Positions 1 to 14,253 of a stretch of DNA of 64,000 bases are shown piece by piece. This DNA comes from Amia ocellicauda (Eukaryota; Chordata; Actinopteri; Amiiformes; Amiidae), in assembly GCF_036373705.1 (NCBI RefSeq), contig NC_089868.1:11719020-11783019 (forward strand). The letters run 5' to 3'. A model generated the notes under the pieces. It was given only the letters and a program-made list of their open reading frames with translations. It made no database searches and was not told the origin of the DNA. The stretch's first letter is position 1; each line of letters begins with the position of its first letter. Position numbers and translations under genes: made by a program.

Positions 1-463
1 TTCTGCCATTATCATATCCAGTGTCAAGTTAGGTTCCCACTCCAGCCTGCATTAGACAAGTTTACCTTGATTAAACTTCAACACAATGTCAACAACACAG
101 GTATGAATCCTTCTGCCTTTTGTGGTTGTTGTAACACAGGCAGGAACATTTTAATTGGGGATCCGAAAAATTCTTAAAAACCACCGGAAACAAACGGGAA
201 GATAAAAAAATATGTAAACTGAATCACTGTCTCAGGAATATCAATTTTACCCAAGTGCTCTGACTCAGTACTACCGAAAAGAAAGACAACTGACTGTAAA
301 GGTAACCTCCAAACTCCTGGCACCCGGGCAGAACCATCTAATTAGTTTCCCATTGTATGAAGATCATCTGCCCAGACAATGAGACAGGAAGTCCCTCATC
401 CATTTTGGATTTCTCCTTACACTCGTTAGCTGCAAGCAATTAATTAAAGTTTTGGCGTGTGCT

Positions 464-547
464 CCTGAAAATGAGAGAGAAATAGGGCAAAAAGACAGAA
501 GCATGTCTGTTTCTGTCTTTTTGTCCTATTTCAATCTAGTTTTCAGG
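464..547. other. 84-nt near-perfect hairpin, pre-miRNA-like
   Basis: Arms 479-500 and 511-532 pair over 22 consecutive positions, with one G:U wobble if transcribed from the plus strand, around a 10-nt loop (501-510). Pairing continues less perfectly outward: 464-478 against 533-547, where the outer CCTGAAAA pairs with TTTTCAGG. Total length and shape fit a microRNA precursor. A small fold-back transposon relic would look the same. I do not recognise either arm as a known mature microRNA. Confidence 0.5.
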
Positions 548-3500
548 CTTAACCTATCTTAAAAATAAAAGAACTTTGAGGCTTGCTTGAGCATGAATCA
601 AAATATTTTAATCGGAGTTCATAAAACGTCCGATTTTAAGTGTGAAAGCTATGTTTTAAAAAAAAAAAAAGCTTTGGAAGATGCAGAAAATAAAAACAAT
701 TACATTAAGCTTTAATACTGTGCAAACATTACTGAATCAAAATGTGCGATATTCTGGAATAGTTTTTCTCAATATGCCCCTAAAGTGGATTTAATAAGAG
801 AGAGCAACAGACAGAAATCCCACGTTAATCCACCTTTCCAAAATGACATTCAATATTACGCCCTCATTTAAGAATGAACCCTTGAGGTGTTTTACTTGGT
901 AAATCAGCCCTGCTCTGATTATCTTTGTTTCGTTGTGTATATTGAGGCTAGAATTCAAAATGAAAACACAACTGTAATTTCTCAGGTAGTGATGCACAGA
1001 AATCTGGGGAAAACTGAGTTCCTGAAGTCTCTTTTCCGCCTTATTTATGCTTTAAATCCGGTCAATAAACAGTCTCCTCTCGGAAAGTTAAATAAACATG
1101 ATCTAAATCTCAACTCAGCGGTTACATGACACTTTCCCATTTATTTGGCTTTTTCCCTCACGAGGAGCAACTGACGTTAACACAGGGGTACAGTCAGAGA
1201 TTTCTGAAAGAGCCTCGCAGTGGGTGTGTACACAATGTTTGTCCCCTCCAAGGCTGAGAACATTGCGACCCGGCTCAAGCAAGGGCTGTCCGTCCAACTG
1301 AGCTTCATTTCACTTTCCAAGGTCTTCCGCATCCCCGCGGCAGAAGGGAACAGGTTTTCACAGCGCTTGCCATTTGCTTCCTTCTTTGTGATGGGGAAGG
1401 AAGAACATCTGCTTTGCCGGCTCCTATTCAAACAGCCCATGCTGTCAGTGTACGTGGAGAGCCTTGCAGCTGTTTGCATTTGCCTCATGATCAATCCCAT
1501 TGTTTATTGAACCCCCCTGAGTTAAAGGCCCTTCCCCTTTTCAATACACCCAGGACCAGAATTTATGTGCATGACAAGCCCCCCGCTCTTAGGTCGTAAA
1601 TTCAGAGTTGGAACTGGAGTTTAGAAGAAAATGGGCTAAGAAGAATGTTTCTGTCCTGGTCGCCACATGCAGTTTCTCTGAATTTTATTGAAAGTTAAAA
1701 AAAACATTTTAAAAGTCTAACCAAACGAGTTAAGTTAATTCATGGATATTTTTTTTAATTGAATATCTTTCCATCTACTGGTGGAACTGGCTTTGTTTAA
1801 TGGTCAGGTTTTATTAAGATTAAGTATTGTTTTTGTTTTTTGTTTTTGATTCCCACAATAATACCAAGTGAAATCTATTTTGAATATGTGAACATCTTAA
1901 TCCACCTTTTACGCAGAAAGTTGAAATATTAAGCCCCATAACATTTTGGCGTTCCATTACAATTGATACAATTAGCATTTGTAAGCATTTCAAAACAATG
2001 TTTTTCAATCGGTTCTTCAAATAACATTTTTGATCTCAAATAATAAAAAATACTAGGTTTAGACGTGATTGGAAATCGGCCAGGAGAATGAATTCTACAA
2101 CGGCCAAGTTTACAACAAAAGCAAAAGACTGAAGTCCCATTCTTGTCACATTACGGTCGCTCCCCTCTTTCTTAACCAGGAGCACAGTGACTACCTGATG
2201 ATGAGAAAAGGGGTGGGGGTGAAAAAAAAAAAAGTAAATGTTTGTTTTGTTGTCGGTCATGTGATCCTTAGCTCGGCACAAAATACTGTAGATCTTTGTC
2301 GAGGCTTCAATCTGAAAGACTTGCCGCCTCCAAAACACTTTTTCCACTTATCAGTAGTGAGAGATGGGCCACAGGGGAAAGAAGAAGAATGGCTCCATTA
2401 AGCCCAACAAGACAAATAACGTTCTCCATAGTCTGGTATTAACTGGAGCCTTCCATCCATTTGCTAACCTGCTCCAACCACTTTAGCTCCTTAAGACTGG
2501 AGCAGATACAGATCCCAGTCATTACCGCTGTAGGCAGTAGGTAGCTCAAGCTTCTGTTCCCCTTCTCAGCAGTTCGTTTTATCTCCAGACACGGTTGACA
2601 TGTTTATCATCAGAGAGGTCAGACACTGCGTCTCTCAAACGCCCCGATTAGCATTTGACTTCAGGAATCATTTGGCAGTTACAGTCTTAGGCCTCCAAAG
2701 GTATTTGTTTAGAAAGGGAATCTAATGGGCTGTAACAAAAGTCATGTACGACATATTTTCATGCTTTAAAAAAGAATACATGCATTTGCTTTTAAAGCTA
2801 AACGTAAGAATGGATTTTGAAGAGACTGCAAATGTTGGGATTCTTGGAAGAGAGAAACGGAGGGGAACTTTTAAAGGAGTGTCAGAGATGCTGTACATTT
2901 TTTTTTTTAATTGAGTTCTACAGGGATTCTAAATGCGTAAAATACTGATAAAACATGAATAAGGTGAGGTGAAAATACAGAAGTATGTCTTTCTATGGCT
3001 AGCAGCATTCCCTTATGACTAAATATATGAAATAACGCATTAACTGTCAGAAGATAGACATCAGATACCGAGAGACAGATGGAGATGCGCAGACAAGCAG
3101 ATAGACAGATCGTTCGTGCCATTGTGTTGACCTGCAGGATCTGATGTACCTTCCAGGGTACATCTGTCTAAGGATCCTGAAAAAGCATTCGCACAAGTCA
3201 TGCAGATGTCCTGGACAAATCTGGAGGGCCGCATTTAGGATTGTTCTACATTATTTAAGATGAACTGACTTGTGGGTCTTTCATGTCACGCATTTTTGCT
3301 GTTTTTGGTTTTTTTGGCCGGCATAGACACGTGTGGAAGTAATTTAGTTGGAGAGACTTGCTTAGTTTGGTTGATGTATTATATAAATCTCCTGCTTTAC
3401 TCTAACTACCACCTAATGCAATGTAATGGACTTTTTCCCCAGATAGAGCTCAACCTGAAAAGAAACTCAGTAAAACATTGAAGACATTTTCTAAGAATCT

Positions 3501-5668
3501 TCTGGGAAAGTTTTCCCCCACAACATCCGTTTCATGGATTTTGAATCCAACGGTTTGCTTCTACATCTGCCTAAAGCGAGAGCTGGTTGCGTGTGAATAG
3601 TAGACACACAAGGCCTTCAACACCAGGCCCTCAATCCCCAGCAACAATGTGCTCAATACTTCATAGCACCTTGGATGTTTAAATACACACTCTGACTCAG
3701 CGTGTTACTGACACTATGACAGCAGCAGGGTCTCTTATTGTAATGCTTTTTGCTACAAGGAAGGTGTGTGAGAGACGGTCACTTAAAGTTTGAGGTCTCC
3801 CATTGCTGTTTAACTGTTGGAGTTGTCGTATTAATGTACTATCATATTACCTGTGAATTTAGAGTACTAGAAGTACAAAATTTATTTATTTATTCTATTT
3901 AGAGTACAAAAAAATATGTGCCTTGCTATTGCAAATGCAGTGAAACGTGATAGTTACATTTTATGAAAGTGCGCTCCTATCTGTATATCTAGAAGATCGA
4001 GTATGTAGATTAAACCACATGCAGGTAATATTTGGGAAGATGAGCCTGGGAGAAATAACATTTATTTGTACATAAATACCAACGATAAAAATCACTCCCC
4101 ACTCTTTTACTGGTTCAGTTACGGATTTCAGACAAGGCCGGGCAGATACCGCTTTCAAGAATTTTATCAAATGCATATTTACCTGTATTTCATGTGGAAG
4201 GACGATGACAGATAGCACAGGAATTCCTCTGATCAGGAAAGTTACAGCTAAGAATCAGACGTGAACTATGTCGGGAAATGCCATTATCTTTTCCACTTTC
4301 ACCAAGTTTACGGAAAACCGCGTCCACAGAGAATTCTTGCGATAGTTCCTCCTTACCTTTGCACAGCTGCCCCAGAAATGTTCATTTATCTTTGCCTAAA
4401 ACATGTTAAGGTTTCCAAATGTAATCTACCTGTACAGCTATACGATGTTTTCCAGATAAGATTTGATGTGGTAATTTTGAAAGGTTAGCATACAAAGCAT
4501 GCTTGAAAGTTACAGACAAGCAATGATAACAATTCCCAAGTTAATGGATTTTCTTGCATTAAGTGAAACGTTGTTTTGCAACCTGGAGAGTTCCTGCAGT
4601 GTCCGGACCACCCTGCGTCACCCAAGATGGCACTGAAGCAACACTATAGCACTCCAGGAACCAGAATGGCAGCAAGTCCTTTCATTCACAATCAAGGTCT
4701 CCAGAAACTAGAGATCCTTCGAAGAGAGGGAATGAATACCCAAAGCATTCATTCAGACATCTAATCATTCCATTAAAAGGCAGTGCCCCACTATCTACAG
4801 GTCTCTGCTATGGTACATGATCCCGGCAAACTATTTCCAAATTAGCTCCGACTAATAACAGGCAATTACAGACATGTAAGCATGTTCTGAAAGCTGAAAC
4901 TTTGCATTGCACAAAGAATCGGTTAAAATACTATTGGCTAATATGCATACCCAGGCCTGAGCAACTGACATGCATGTCTGCTAATATTTCAAGAGTTAGA
5001 TTGTTTCAGAAGGATTATTTAGATTGGGGAGGACTAAATTAATTGATTACACTGGTACTGGTTTTATTGAGTTTGTGTATCCACTTCTACTACTAAATCT
5101 CACAATTAACTAAACACATATAAAGTTTCAGATCTGTAAAAGGTAACGTTTAAATGTTTAACAGACAAAGGGAACAGTCCTGAGGAATTAAGCATGATGT
5201 CAAATCGCTTGCAAGATCACAATAAAAAAAACAAAACAAAAAAAAACACTGTGTTATGATCGTCCATATACCTCATACTAAAAATGTGGGGGGAAAAACA
5301 GTGCATTTAATATGTTCTTGGCTTGTAGTTATATTTTATAGTTTTTATATTTTATTTTTTACATACCCCAACACTTACATTTCATTTACTGACACAGTGA
5401 GGGCCAATAAGTCACATAGGTGTTTGGACAGAAACAATACCAATTAAGCGTCTTCTGGACTAACATATTGAGAATCGGTGTGAAGTAGAGGTCATTCCAC
5501 CTAAATAATTATCTATGTGCAAAATGCAACCGACCCAGAGTGCAAAACCTTATGGTTATTCCAAAACAAGTGTCAAAAACAACTAAACGGGATAAAATAC
5601 ACATCCACACATAATGTGATAGTTACAATTGTTTTGCTGCAGCTTAATGACTGTATATTTAGGATGGT

Positions 5669-5691
5669 AATGTTCAATAGTATTGAACATT
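5669..5691. repeat. 23-bp odd-length palindrome
   Basis: Two 11-bp arms (5669-5679 and 5681-5691) are exact reverse complements around a single central G. The site is AT-rich, so chance is a reasonable explanation. Confidence 0.6.
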
Positions 5692-5900
5692 TATAAATAT
5701 TCTTCCAAAATAGCAATTATACACATGGGTGTAGTTTTAATTTGTTTAAATATGTATGTCTACTAAAAATGAAACCATAATACTGGTCACTATGAAGATA
5801 GACAGGCAGAGATTGAGTCGTGCTTTTTTATATTTTCAGATTGCACAGCATGTGGGTGCAGCACACAACTTTATGACATCATTATCGAGGGAAAGGTTAA

Positions 5901-5916
5901 CAGCGCCACCTAGTGA
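5901..5916 (-). promoter_or_regulatory. CTCF-like core motif
   Basis: Read on the minus strand the site is TCACTAGGTGGCGCTG, close to the known CTCF core CCAsyAGrkGGCrs (first base T instead of C). It lies about 530 bp beyond the c1orf52 stop codon. A motif alone does not show binding, and similar strings also occur inside fish repeats. Confidence 0.4.
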
Positions 5917-6220
5917 TTAAAAATAAAGAATGGTTTCTCTTCTCCATACGTTTTTGGTTTGTTTTTCCTTTATAATCCAATTTTTGATGGTCAAGAAATA
6001 TATGATTACAATATTATTCTAAGTTTTTAAGTTTACCATTTTAGATCTCAACTTTAAGATTATTTCTAGCCATAGAAGCCATAACTAGTAAACTGCTTGG
6101 GGCTCCTTTTGAGACTCATAGTGACCTATAGGAAATTGTGCCAAGTTGAATTTGGTAATAAATCAAAATTGAAAATACAATGACTAAAACATTACTAAGA
6201 AACGCAGAGCTGCCATCCTA

Positions 6221-6226
6221 TTTATT
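6221..6226 (-). terminator. Candidate polyadenylation signal of c1orf52
   Basis: AATAAA on the minus strand, about 225 nt after the c1orf52 stop codon. It is the first canonical hexamer I found downstream. No transcript evidence is available to confirm it. Confidence 0.45.
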
Positions 6227-6448
6227 AAAAATGAAGCAAAACTATTACTACAAACATGTAACTTTTACACAGCAATAACAACCACCAAAACAATGTCCAC
6301 AGAATAAACTAAGGAGAGCCTCTTTATGCGAGTCTCCACAAGACCAAAGGATAAATACGAACAACTACAAACAAAGTCCCGTGGAAGCCCTGGTCACAGT
6401 ACAGGGGTGGCCTTCGCCGCCAGCTCTGTGTGGCGCTGTGCCCGGACG

Positions 6449-8084
<1,636 letters not shown>

Positions 8085-8440
8085 GTTGAATCCGAAATGA
8101 AGACGGACTACGATTTACAGTTGGGCTTCATTACAGTGTAGCATCAGTCCATTAGAAGGGATCGCTCGGCGCGACAACAGGAATTAGCCTGCAGGTCACG
8201 GTGTGCATGTGGACGGTGCGGGAGGAGGACCAAAAAGCTCCGCGCTTGCTCGTTCCTTCCAACGACATTTTTGCGTTGGTGAAGTGTAGAGGGAGACGAA
8301 TCGAGTCACGGATACTCATTAAAATAATCTATTTCTGTAGATCTTTGTTTGGTATGTATTGTATTGTTGGTCGTTTAATCTGGAGTTTATGTAGCTGTGA
8401 GCCAATACAATAAACGTCTGATTTCCAGTGACGTCATTTT
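8085..8440 (-). promoter_or_regulatory. c1orf52 5' UTR and promoter region
   Basis: Immediately upstream of the ATG the DNA becomes richer in CpG (about 8165-8300) than its surroundings, as expected for a housekeeping promoter. A perfect palindromic CRE, TGACGTCA, lies at 8429-8436, and a CCAAT motif on the plus strand at 8402-8406. No TATA box is positioned clearly. Transcription start is not determinable here. Confidence 0.55.
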
Positions 8441-8639
8441 GACCACTAGAAACCAGTTTGACCTTTCAGATACATACATTATGCAAATCCATTTATATCA
8501 TTTTGCAGTGGTTAGTAGGCCCCAGAAAGCATAGTGGTGGTAAAACAGTTGTCTGCTCTGCTGTGTACTTGTATCTTTGTGCAGCAGACTGGCAAATGCT
8601 CAAACAATTTTTCAGCAATAATGTATTTTCAAGCACTTC

Positions 8640-9457
8640 ATTACTGCATCCTGAAACAAGACCTCTGAAGGTGTGCTGTGGTATCTGGCACCAAGACGTT
8701 AGCAGCAGATCCTTTAAGTCCTGTAAGTTGCGAGGTGGGGCCTCCATGGATCGGACTTGTTTGTCCAGCACATCCCACAGACGCTCGATTGGATTGAGAT
8801 CTGGGGAATTTGGAGGCCACGTCAACACCTTGAACTCGTGATTCATCAGACCAGGCCACCTTCTTCCATTGCTCTGTGGTCCAGTTCTGATGCTCACCTG
8901 CCCATCGTAGGCGCTTTGGGCAGTGGACAGGGGTCAGCATGGGCACCCTGACTGGTCTGCGGCTACGCAGCCCCATACGCAACAAACTGCGATGCACTGT
9001 GTGTTCTGACACCTTTCTATCAGAACCAGCATTAACTTTTTCAGCAATTTGAGCTACAGTAGCTCGTCTGTTGGATCGGACCACACAGGCCAGCCTTCGC
9101 TCCCCACGTGCATCAATGAGCCTTGGCTGCCCATGACCCTGTCGCCGGTTCACCGCTTTTCCTTCCTTGGACCACTTTTGATAGGTACTGACCACTGCAG
9201 ACCGGGAACACCCCACAAGAGCTGCAGTTTTGGAGATGCTCTGACCCAGTCGTCTAGCCATCACAATTTGGCCCTCGTCAGTCGCTCAGATCCTTACGCT
9301 TGCCCATTTTTCCTGCTTCTAACACATCAACTTTGAGGACAAAATGTTCATTTGCTGCCTAATATATCCCACCCACTGACAGGTGCCATGATAACGAGAT
9401 TATCAGTGTTATTCACTTCACCTGTCAGTGGTCATAATGTTATGGCTGATCGGTGTA
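8640..9457 (-). mobile_element. Tc1-like DNA transposon, internally deleted and truncated
   Basis: The transposase reads on the minus strand from 9264. It shows a paired-type helix-turn-helix start ([24 protein letters not shown]), a Tc1-type middle and the first catalytic Asp in WSDES. The reading frame then breaks at about 8833-8840 and resumes in another frame at [25 protein letters not shown], which holds the final catalytic residue. The segment between, with the second catalytic Asp (QDNA-type motif), is gone, so the element cannot be active. The right end (9373-9455) carries a Tc1-type inverted-repeat end next to a TA dinucleotide (9456-9457), plus an internal inverted pair (9373-9385 with 9419-9431). 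I cannot place the left terminal repeat; a weak match lies near 8434-8447. Confidence 0.88.
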
Positions 9458-9589
9458 AATGTCCCTTTGTCAAATGACCAGGGACATGGCAATGAAATAT
9501 CCGATTTATTTAGGAGGACTGGTATGAATTCATAAAAGTACGCAACCCACAACAATCATGTCAGTGATGGATTATGTATCAATCTTTTA

Positions 9590-9740
9590 CATTACTTTCT
9601 CCAGGGTGACTTACAGGCGTGACAAAATACACTTCAAATGATCTACATAATACAGTACATTACAATGAATACAAAATACAACAAACAGTAATATACAGTA
9701 TATAATATGAAGTACAAAATGCAGTGCAGTGGGTAGATCA
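9590..9740 (-). mobile_element. L2-type LINE (or L2-tailed SINE) 3' end fragment
   Basis: On the minus strand it reads GTAAGTCACCCTGGAGAAAG, a degenerate form of the fish L2 3' tail (GTAAGTCGCCCTGGATAAGGG). It is preceded by TGCACTG and TTTTGTAC-type 3' UTR sequence similar to the copies at 55.3 and 60.1 kb. Too short and degenerate to assign further. Confidence 0.4.
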
Positions 9741-12700
9741 GACATAATTATCAGCATTACAGCTAACATTTATGATGATTTATTAATTAACCGGAGATGA
9801 AGACAAATGTTATAAAATTAGTAACGGCAAACACATAAATAGACTAATGCATTATATGCCTTTATGTGATGTAGCCATCTCAGTGTAATGGGACTAATTT
9901 TGGCAGTGGAATTAATGTATTTCCGTGTTAAACTAAAGGCTACTTTAAAATCCTGTCTCACTCTCAGTGTCCTGGTGAACACATAGCCCTGTGGTCACAG
10001 AAGAAGCTGCTGCAGGGAAGACAAATCCCAAGCATGCTCTTTAGAAGTAGTCTTTTCTGCTAACCAGAAAGTGTTAAACCGCCACATCCTGAAACACAAA
10101 AGAGCTCTCCTTTGGGGTATTTGCAGTAGTTTTAAAAGTTATTAAAATCATACAATGTAACAGAAAAAAACAATCACAGATACTTTACTTGTTTACACGC
10201 CAAGTAACACATGAGTACAAATAAACCAATCATTTTAGGGTCTGTGCTAGTTCCCCTTGTTGTAACGCTCGAATATATACAAAGCTAATAGTCTTAGAGA
10301 TACTAATCTCATATATCACTTTGTGCTGAACAGGAAGTTGAAAAATGCAACTAATAAGAAAAAAGACGGGTGTGACAAATCCTGTAGGAAACAAAAATAA
10401 TTTACAAGCTTTATTGTGAAAGATTTTTACAATTTTTCATTAGTTCTGCAATGTATCGAGCAGAACATATTCAACAAACAATAGGAAGTACCTACTGAAG
10501 AATACATCAGGATAGATATGTGCTCCAACCGCATCTATAATTACTACATTTAAGGGTTAATCAATGCAATTGAGGTTGATCAGCTGAAAGTCTGGGGGAT
10601 TTTCCTCGACTTTATGATTACTAACTGTCATTGAATATGGTGAATATTTAAAACCACAACACTGGCTTTCACAATTACTGAAGAACACCATCTGATTTCT
10701 TGGCTGTTTTCTGCTGTTACAATTAGCACACTAATTGCATGCATTGCATCTCCACCCTCTCTTATCCATAAAATGGGTGATTCTTTAAATAGGTTTACAA
10801 CACGCATAGTAAACATTCTTCTGACTGATATTGGAAGGCAGTCGCAACATGTATGAATAACTGTGTGGCAGGCACTGAAAAATATGTATCATCTATTACA
10901 GGAGGGAAAAGTACCACAAGCAATTGGAAGTTCCCTTTCTAAAGCAAAGCGTATAATTTCAGGAATATGCATTACTCACTCTTTCAACAACACCGGGGAG
11001 AAGAATGTAATCTGCTGAGTTACGGGTGAGCAATCAGCAGAGCATGTATACTGTCTGGCATAATTTCAGTGAGCAAAACACCTGGAATGCGAGAACAGAG
11101 TTATTTTATTCTCAGGAAACTAACAGACAAGTTTATCTTTTCTTTAAAATCATTACACACTTTACTCCAGTATTCACAATCATTCCATTTAGTTTCAGAC
11201 CCGATTGTCTTTATATATATTTTTGTGTACATTCAAAGGTAAAAAACAAAACAAAAAAAGTTAAGTACATTATATTTTGCAGTTTCAGTTGAACTTTTTA
11301 GATGGTTAAGTTTTTCCCCCTTTTTTAAGATGTGCAGTTATAATTTGGCATTTTCAGTTCCTTTAACAATTTCAGCGTCACATTGAAATGGATGATATTA
11401 GCTTTGTGAACCTCACTGCAGTCATTCTGCAACATACCACTTATGCAATATAGAAGAGATGTTGTCTGTAAAAAGGGGAAGTCTGGTCAAATATAAATAC
11501 CTCCTTACACACATGAATACAGATATTTTTGAATGATCCCATTCTTACTTGGTGTGTAGAGTATGGACACCTTCACATTATTTGCTCACATGCTGCATGC
11601 TGGGAAATGATAAAGTGATCAAATGAAAGATGGTACATTCAAACTTACTCGCAAACCCACTGCAAATGTTACAGCCTCACAATGAACCACAGACCTGAAG
11701 CCACATTGGAAACAAGTATCAGTCAAGGTAAACAAACAGCACCATTTTTATTATTCTACATTCCTGCATCTCTTGCTCAAAGCATAAAACCTGATTCAAA
11801 TTCAGCATTGCATAGTATTTATCAGTATGACAGTATCGAAAGACTTTATTTGAAAGCCCCAGGTTTATGTTCAGTAAAATAAAATATAAATGTGTGTATC
11901 TGGAGTGCACGCGAGAGAGACAGATACATTCACAGACATATATATTTATACATAATGCAATGCATAAGGAAAACATAAGATACCATTCATGTACAAAAAT
12001 AATGATGGAAACTAAATATTCGAAATAAGTTCCTCTTATGTCTGAATCATTGTGACATTCTTCCTTCAGCATGCATAAGGATGAAAGAAAGCACAGACGA
12101 CAGTGAAGACAGCACTCCTATCATAAATCTCATCTCGTAGCAGGAAATCTTGCCTGACAAAGACACATCGTGGGAGAGCAGGTTAACCAAATACCAGGCT
12201 AAACAAACATTTAGCGACTATTACAGACTTGGAATGATGGAAGGAGAACTGTCTGAGGAATGCACTCTTTGCACGTAAAAGCAACATTAAATGCATTAAA
12301 ATGATAGTGTATATGTGATATTTACATATACACACACACACACACTATGAAGTAAAATTATTTCTCAGGTTAGCAGCTACAGAAGAACAATGGTATATGA
12401 CTAAATCTCACGTGACCACCAGAGTATTCAAAAGTAGAATGATTCAAAGCAGCAGTATCACTCCGGATTGCTTTAATACCTTACTGACAACTGCTGTGTA
12501 ACAAAAAATATATATTATCAGTTTTAACAAATCAACATGAATTACTTAAAAGACTGTGTAATGAACGAATATCATTTTAGGCATGACATGATTTTCGCCT
12601 GATCTGTTGTATGGTCAGCTTTATACAAATTAAGTTCAAATCTGCTCAATATATACTCTGTGCTTTGGGCTGACAATTGCACATATCAAATCCGGCATTG

Positions 12701-13680
12701 TGACGTAATAGCTCATACAGAATTATACTCCTTCAATTAACTGTCAGCAAAAAGAAATAGAATACAATAAAAAGCATGGCACCTTTGAAAATGAATACTG
12801 GAAATCCGAGCCTTAGTAACAACAGTGTAGATTTACACTATACTGAATAAAACATAACTAACAACTTGGTTATTGCAGCATACTAGTTTATACTTTCTCA
12901 TTAAAATGTGTTCTCTTATCTTTTGAAAAATCCAAGAGAAGCTGCTACAGATGGTTTGAATTACCAAAAACCAATGATCCGGTTACAGAAAAGCTGAAAC
13001 TGCTTTCTTGAAGACTGGGATGATATTCTGAAATACTTTATTGAAAAAAGGGCAATGGACATTACTCCATATATTTAAAACAAATGACAAAGAAATTAGT
13101 ATTTTTTTAAAAATTAATGTTACGATGTAAAATTTTAAACCTGACATTTCAGCGTATTCGATATTCTTTCTATATAACATCACTTGAATAATTGTAATCC
13201 CTTTTCCGTTTCTTCCATTGAGTTCGGACAATATATACCTTTTTATTCTTAGTATTATTGGTCCAATACTAGTAATTTCTACTAGTACTTACGAATCATA
13301 CTACGTCATGAAAATACTTAAATCTGAACAAAAAGTGGTTTACATAGCTTTTAAATGACTATTTCACATCCACCACTCTTCAGTTCCTGATTCCATCAGT
13401 TCTTTACAAAATTATGATTAGTTTACTCATTCTACATTGAATGTGCTCACACACATTTCCCCCCCTCTCCCGAATTCTGTCCTTGCATGTGGTGGTTGTG
13501 CATTTACTCCAGAGATTATTGCCCCCCCCTTCCATATTTAAAGAGTTCAAATGTTCCCACAGAGACTGCCTGGCCAGAGCGAACTCGTCTCAATCACACT
13601 GAGCCGAACCAAAGCTAACCTTTGCATTCCACGCGATACAAGAAACTCCTTTCCGGGGAATCGTCCCTGAGGTACGCTTG
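9741..13680. other. Intergenic region between bcl10 3' end and c1orf52 promoter
   Basis: No recognisable gene or transposon protein. AT-rich, with a short (CA)n run at about 12331-12345 and small A/T runs. Short frames here resemble no family. Confidence 0.6.
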
Positions 13681-13702
13681 AAATCAAAAGCCAGTCGACG
13701 AC

Positions 13703-13708
13703 TTTATT
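13703..13708 (-). terminator. Candidate polyadenylation signal of bcl10
   Basis: AATAAA on the minus strand, about 545 nt downstream of the bcl10 stop codon, giving a 3' UTR of plausible length. Confidence 0.5.
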
Positions 13709-14253
13709 CCAGACTCACAAAACCACAATGAATAATGATCTTCTTCCACATGTGATAGGCATGGATTGACTCCCCAAATCCCACATGTATCACATTTAGA
13801 AAAGGCCAAAAAGAAGGCACCTGAAAAACGAAGGGCAGAGAAAATGACCAAGCCATGCCGCAGATACTGATATTTCGAGATGACAATTAAACTATCCGTA
13901 AACACTCCTATTGGCCAAATGTCCTTCTTGCTGTAACCGTGCTGATTTAATTTCCGAAAACTCATCGACAGACTTCACGTCAGCAACACGTTTAGGACTT
14001 GCTACATTTCCATCTCAATCTCCCTCCAGTGGTGTGCACGACAGTCATCTGAGGAGGTGGCCCCATGTTTACAACTTGGGGGTCCGTGGGAAGCAATTAA
14101 AACCACTACATGAGTCATGGCAAGGTACATTTTTTTCCTGAGGCAGTCTCTGTGAGAGCAGTCAAGCAGCGTTTAAAGATGCAGATCACCAGTCCCTGGG
14201 AAGTGGAAAGATATATATACTGGGAGGAGCAGTCGTGGGTGGGGGAGGGGAGT

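Larger units (their letters stand above)
1..6200. other. Intergenic region, no gene recognised
   Basis: No open frame here gives a protein I recognise, and none is flanked by convincing splice sites. The short frames overlap one another on both strands. In human the next gene beyond C1orf52 is SYDE2, but I see no piece of it. The stretch contains a strong hairpin (464-547), a GC-richer block (about 1190-1600), an odd-length palindrome (5669-5691) and a CTCF-like core (5901-5916). The rest is AT-rich sequence with short A and T runs. Confidence 0.6.

Noticed and set aside
4576..4764. Plus-strand 62-codon frame (MQPGEFLQCPDHPASPK...)
   Set aside because: Reads plausibly but matches nothing known and has no gene context.
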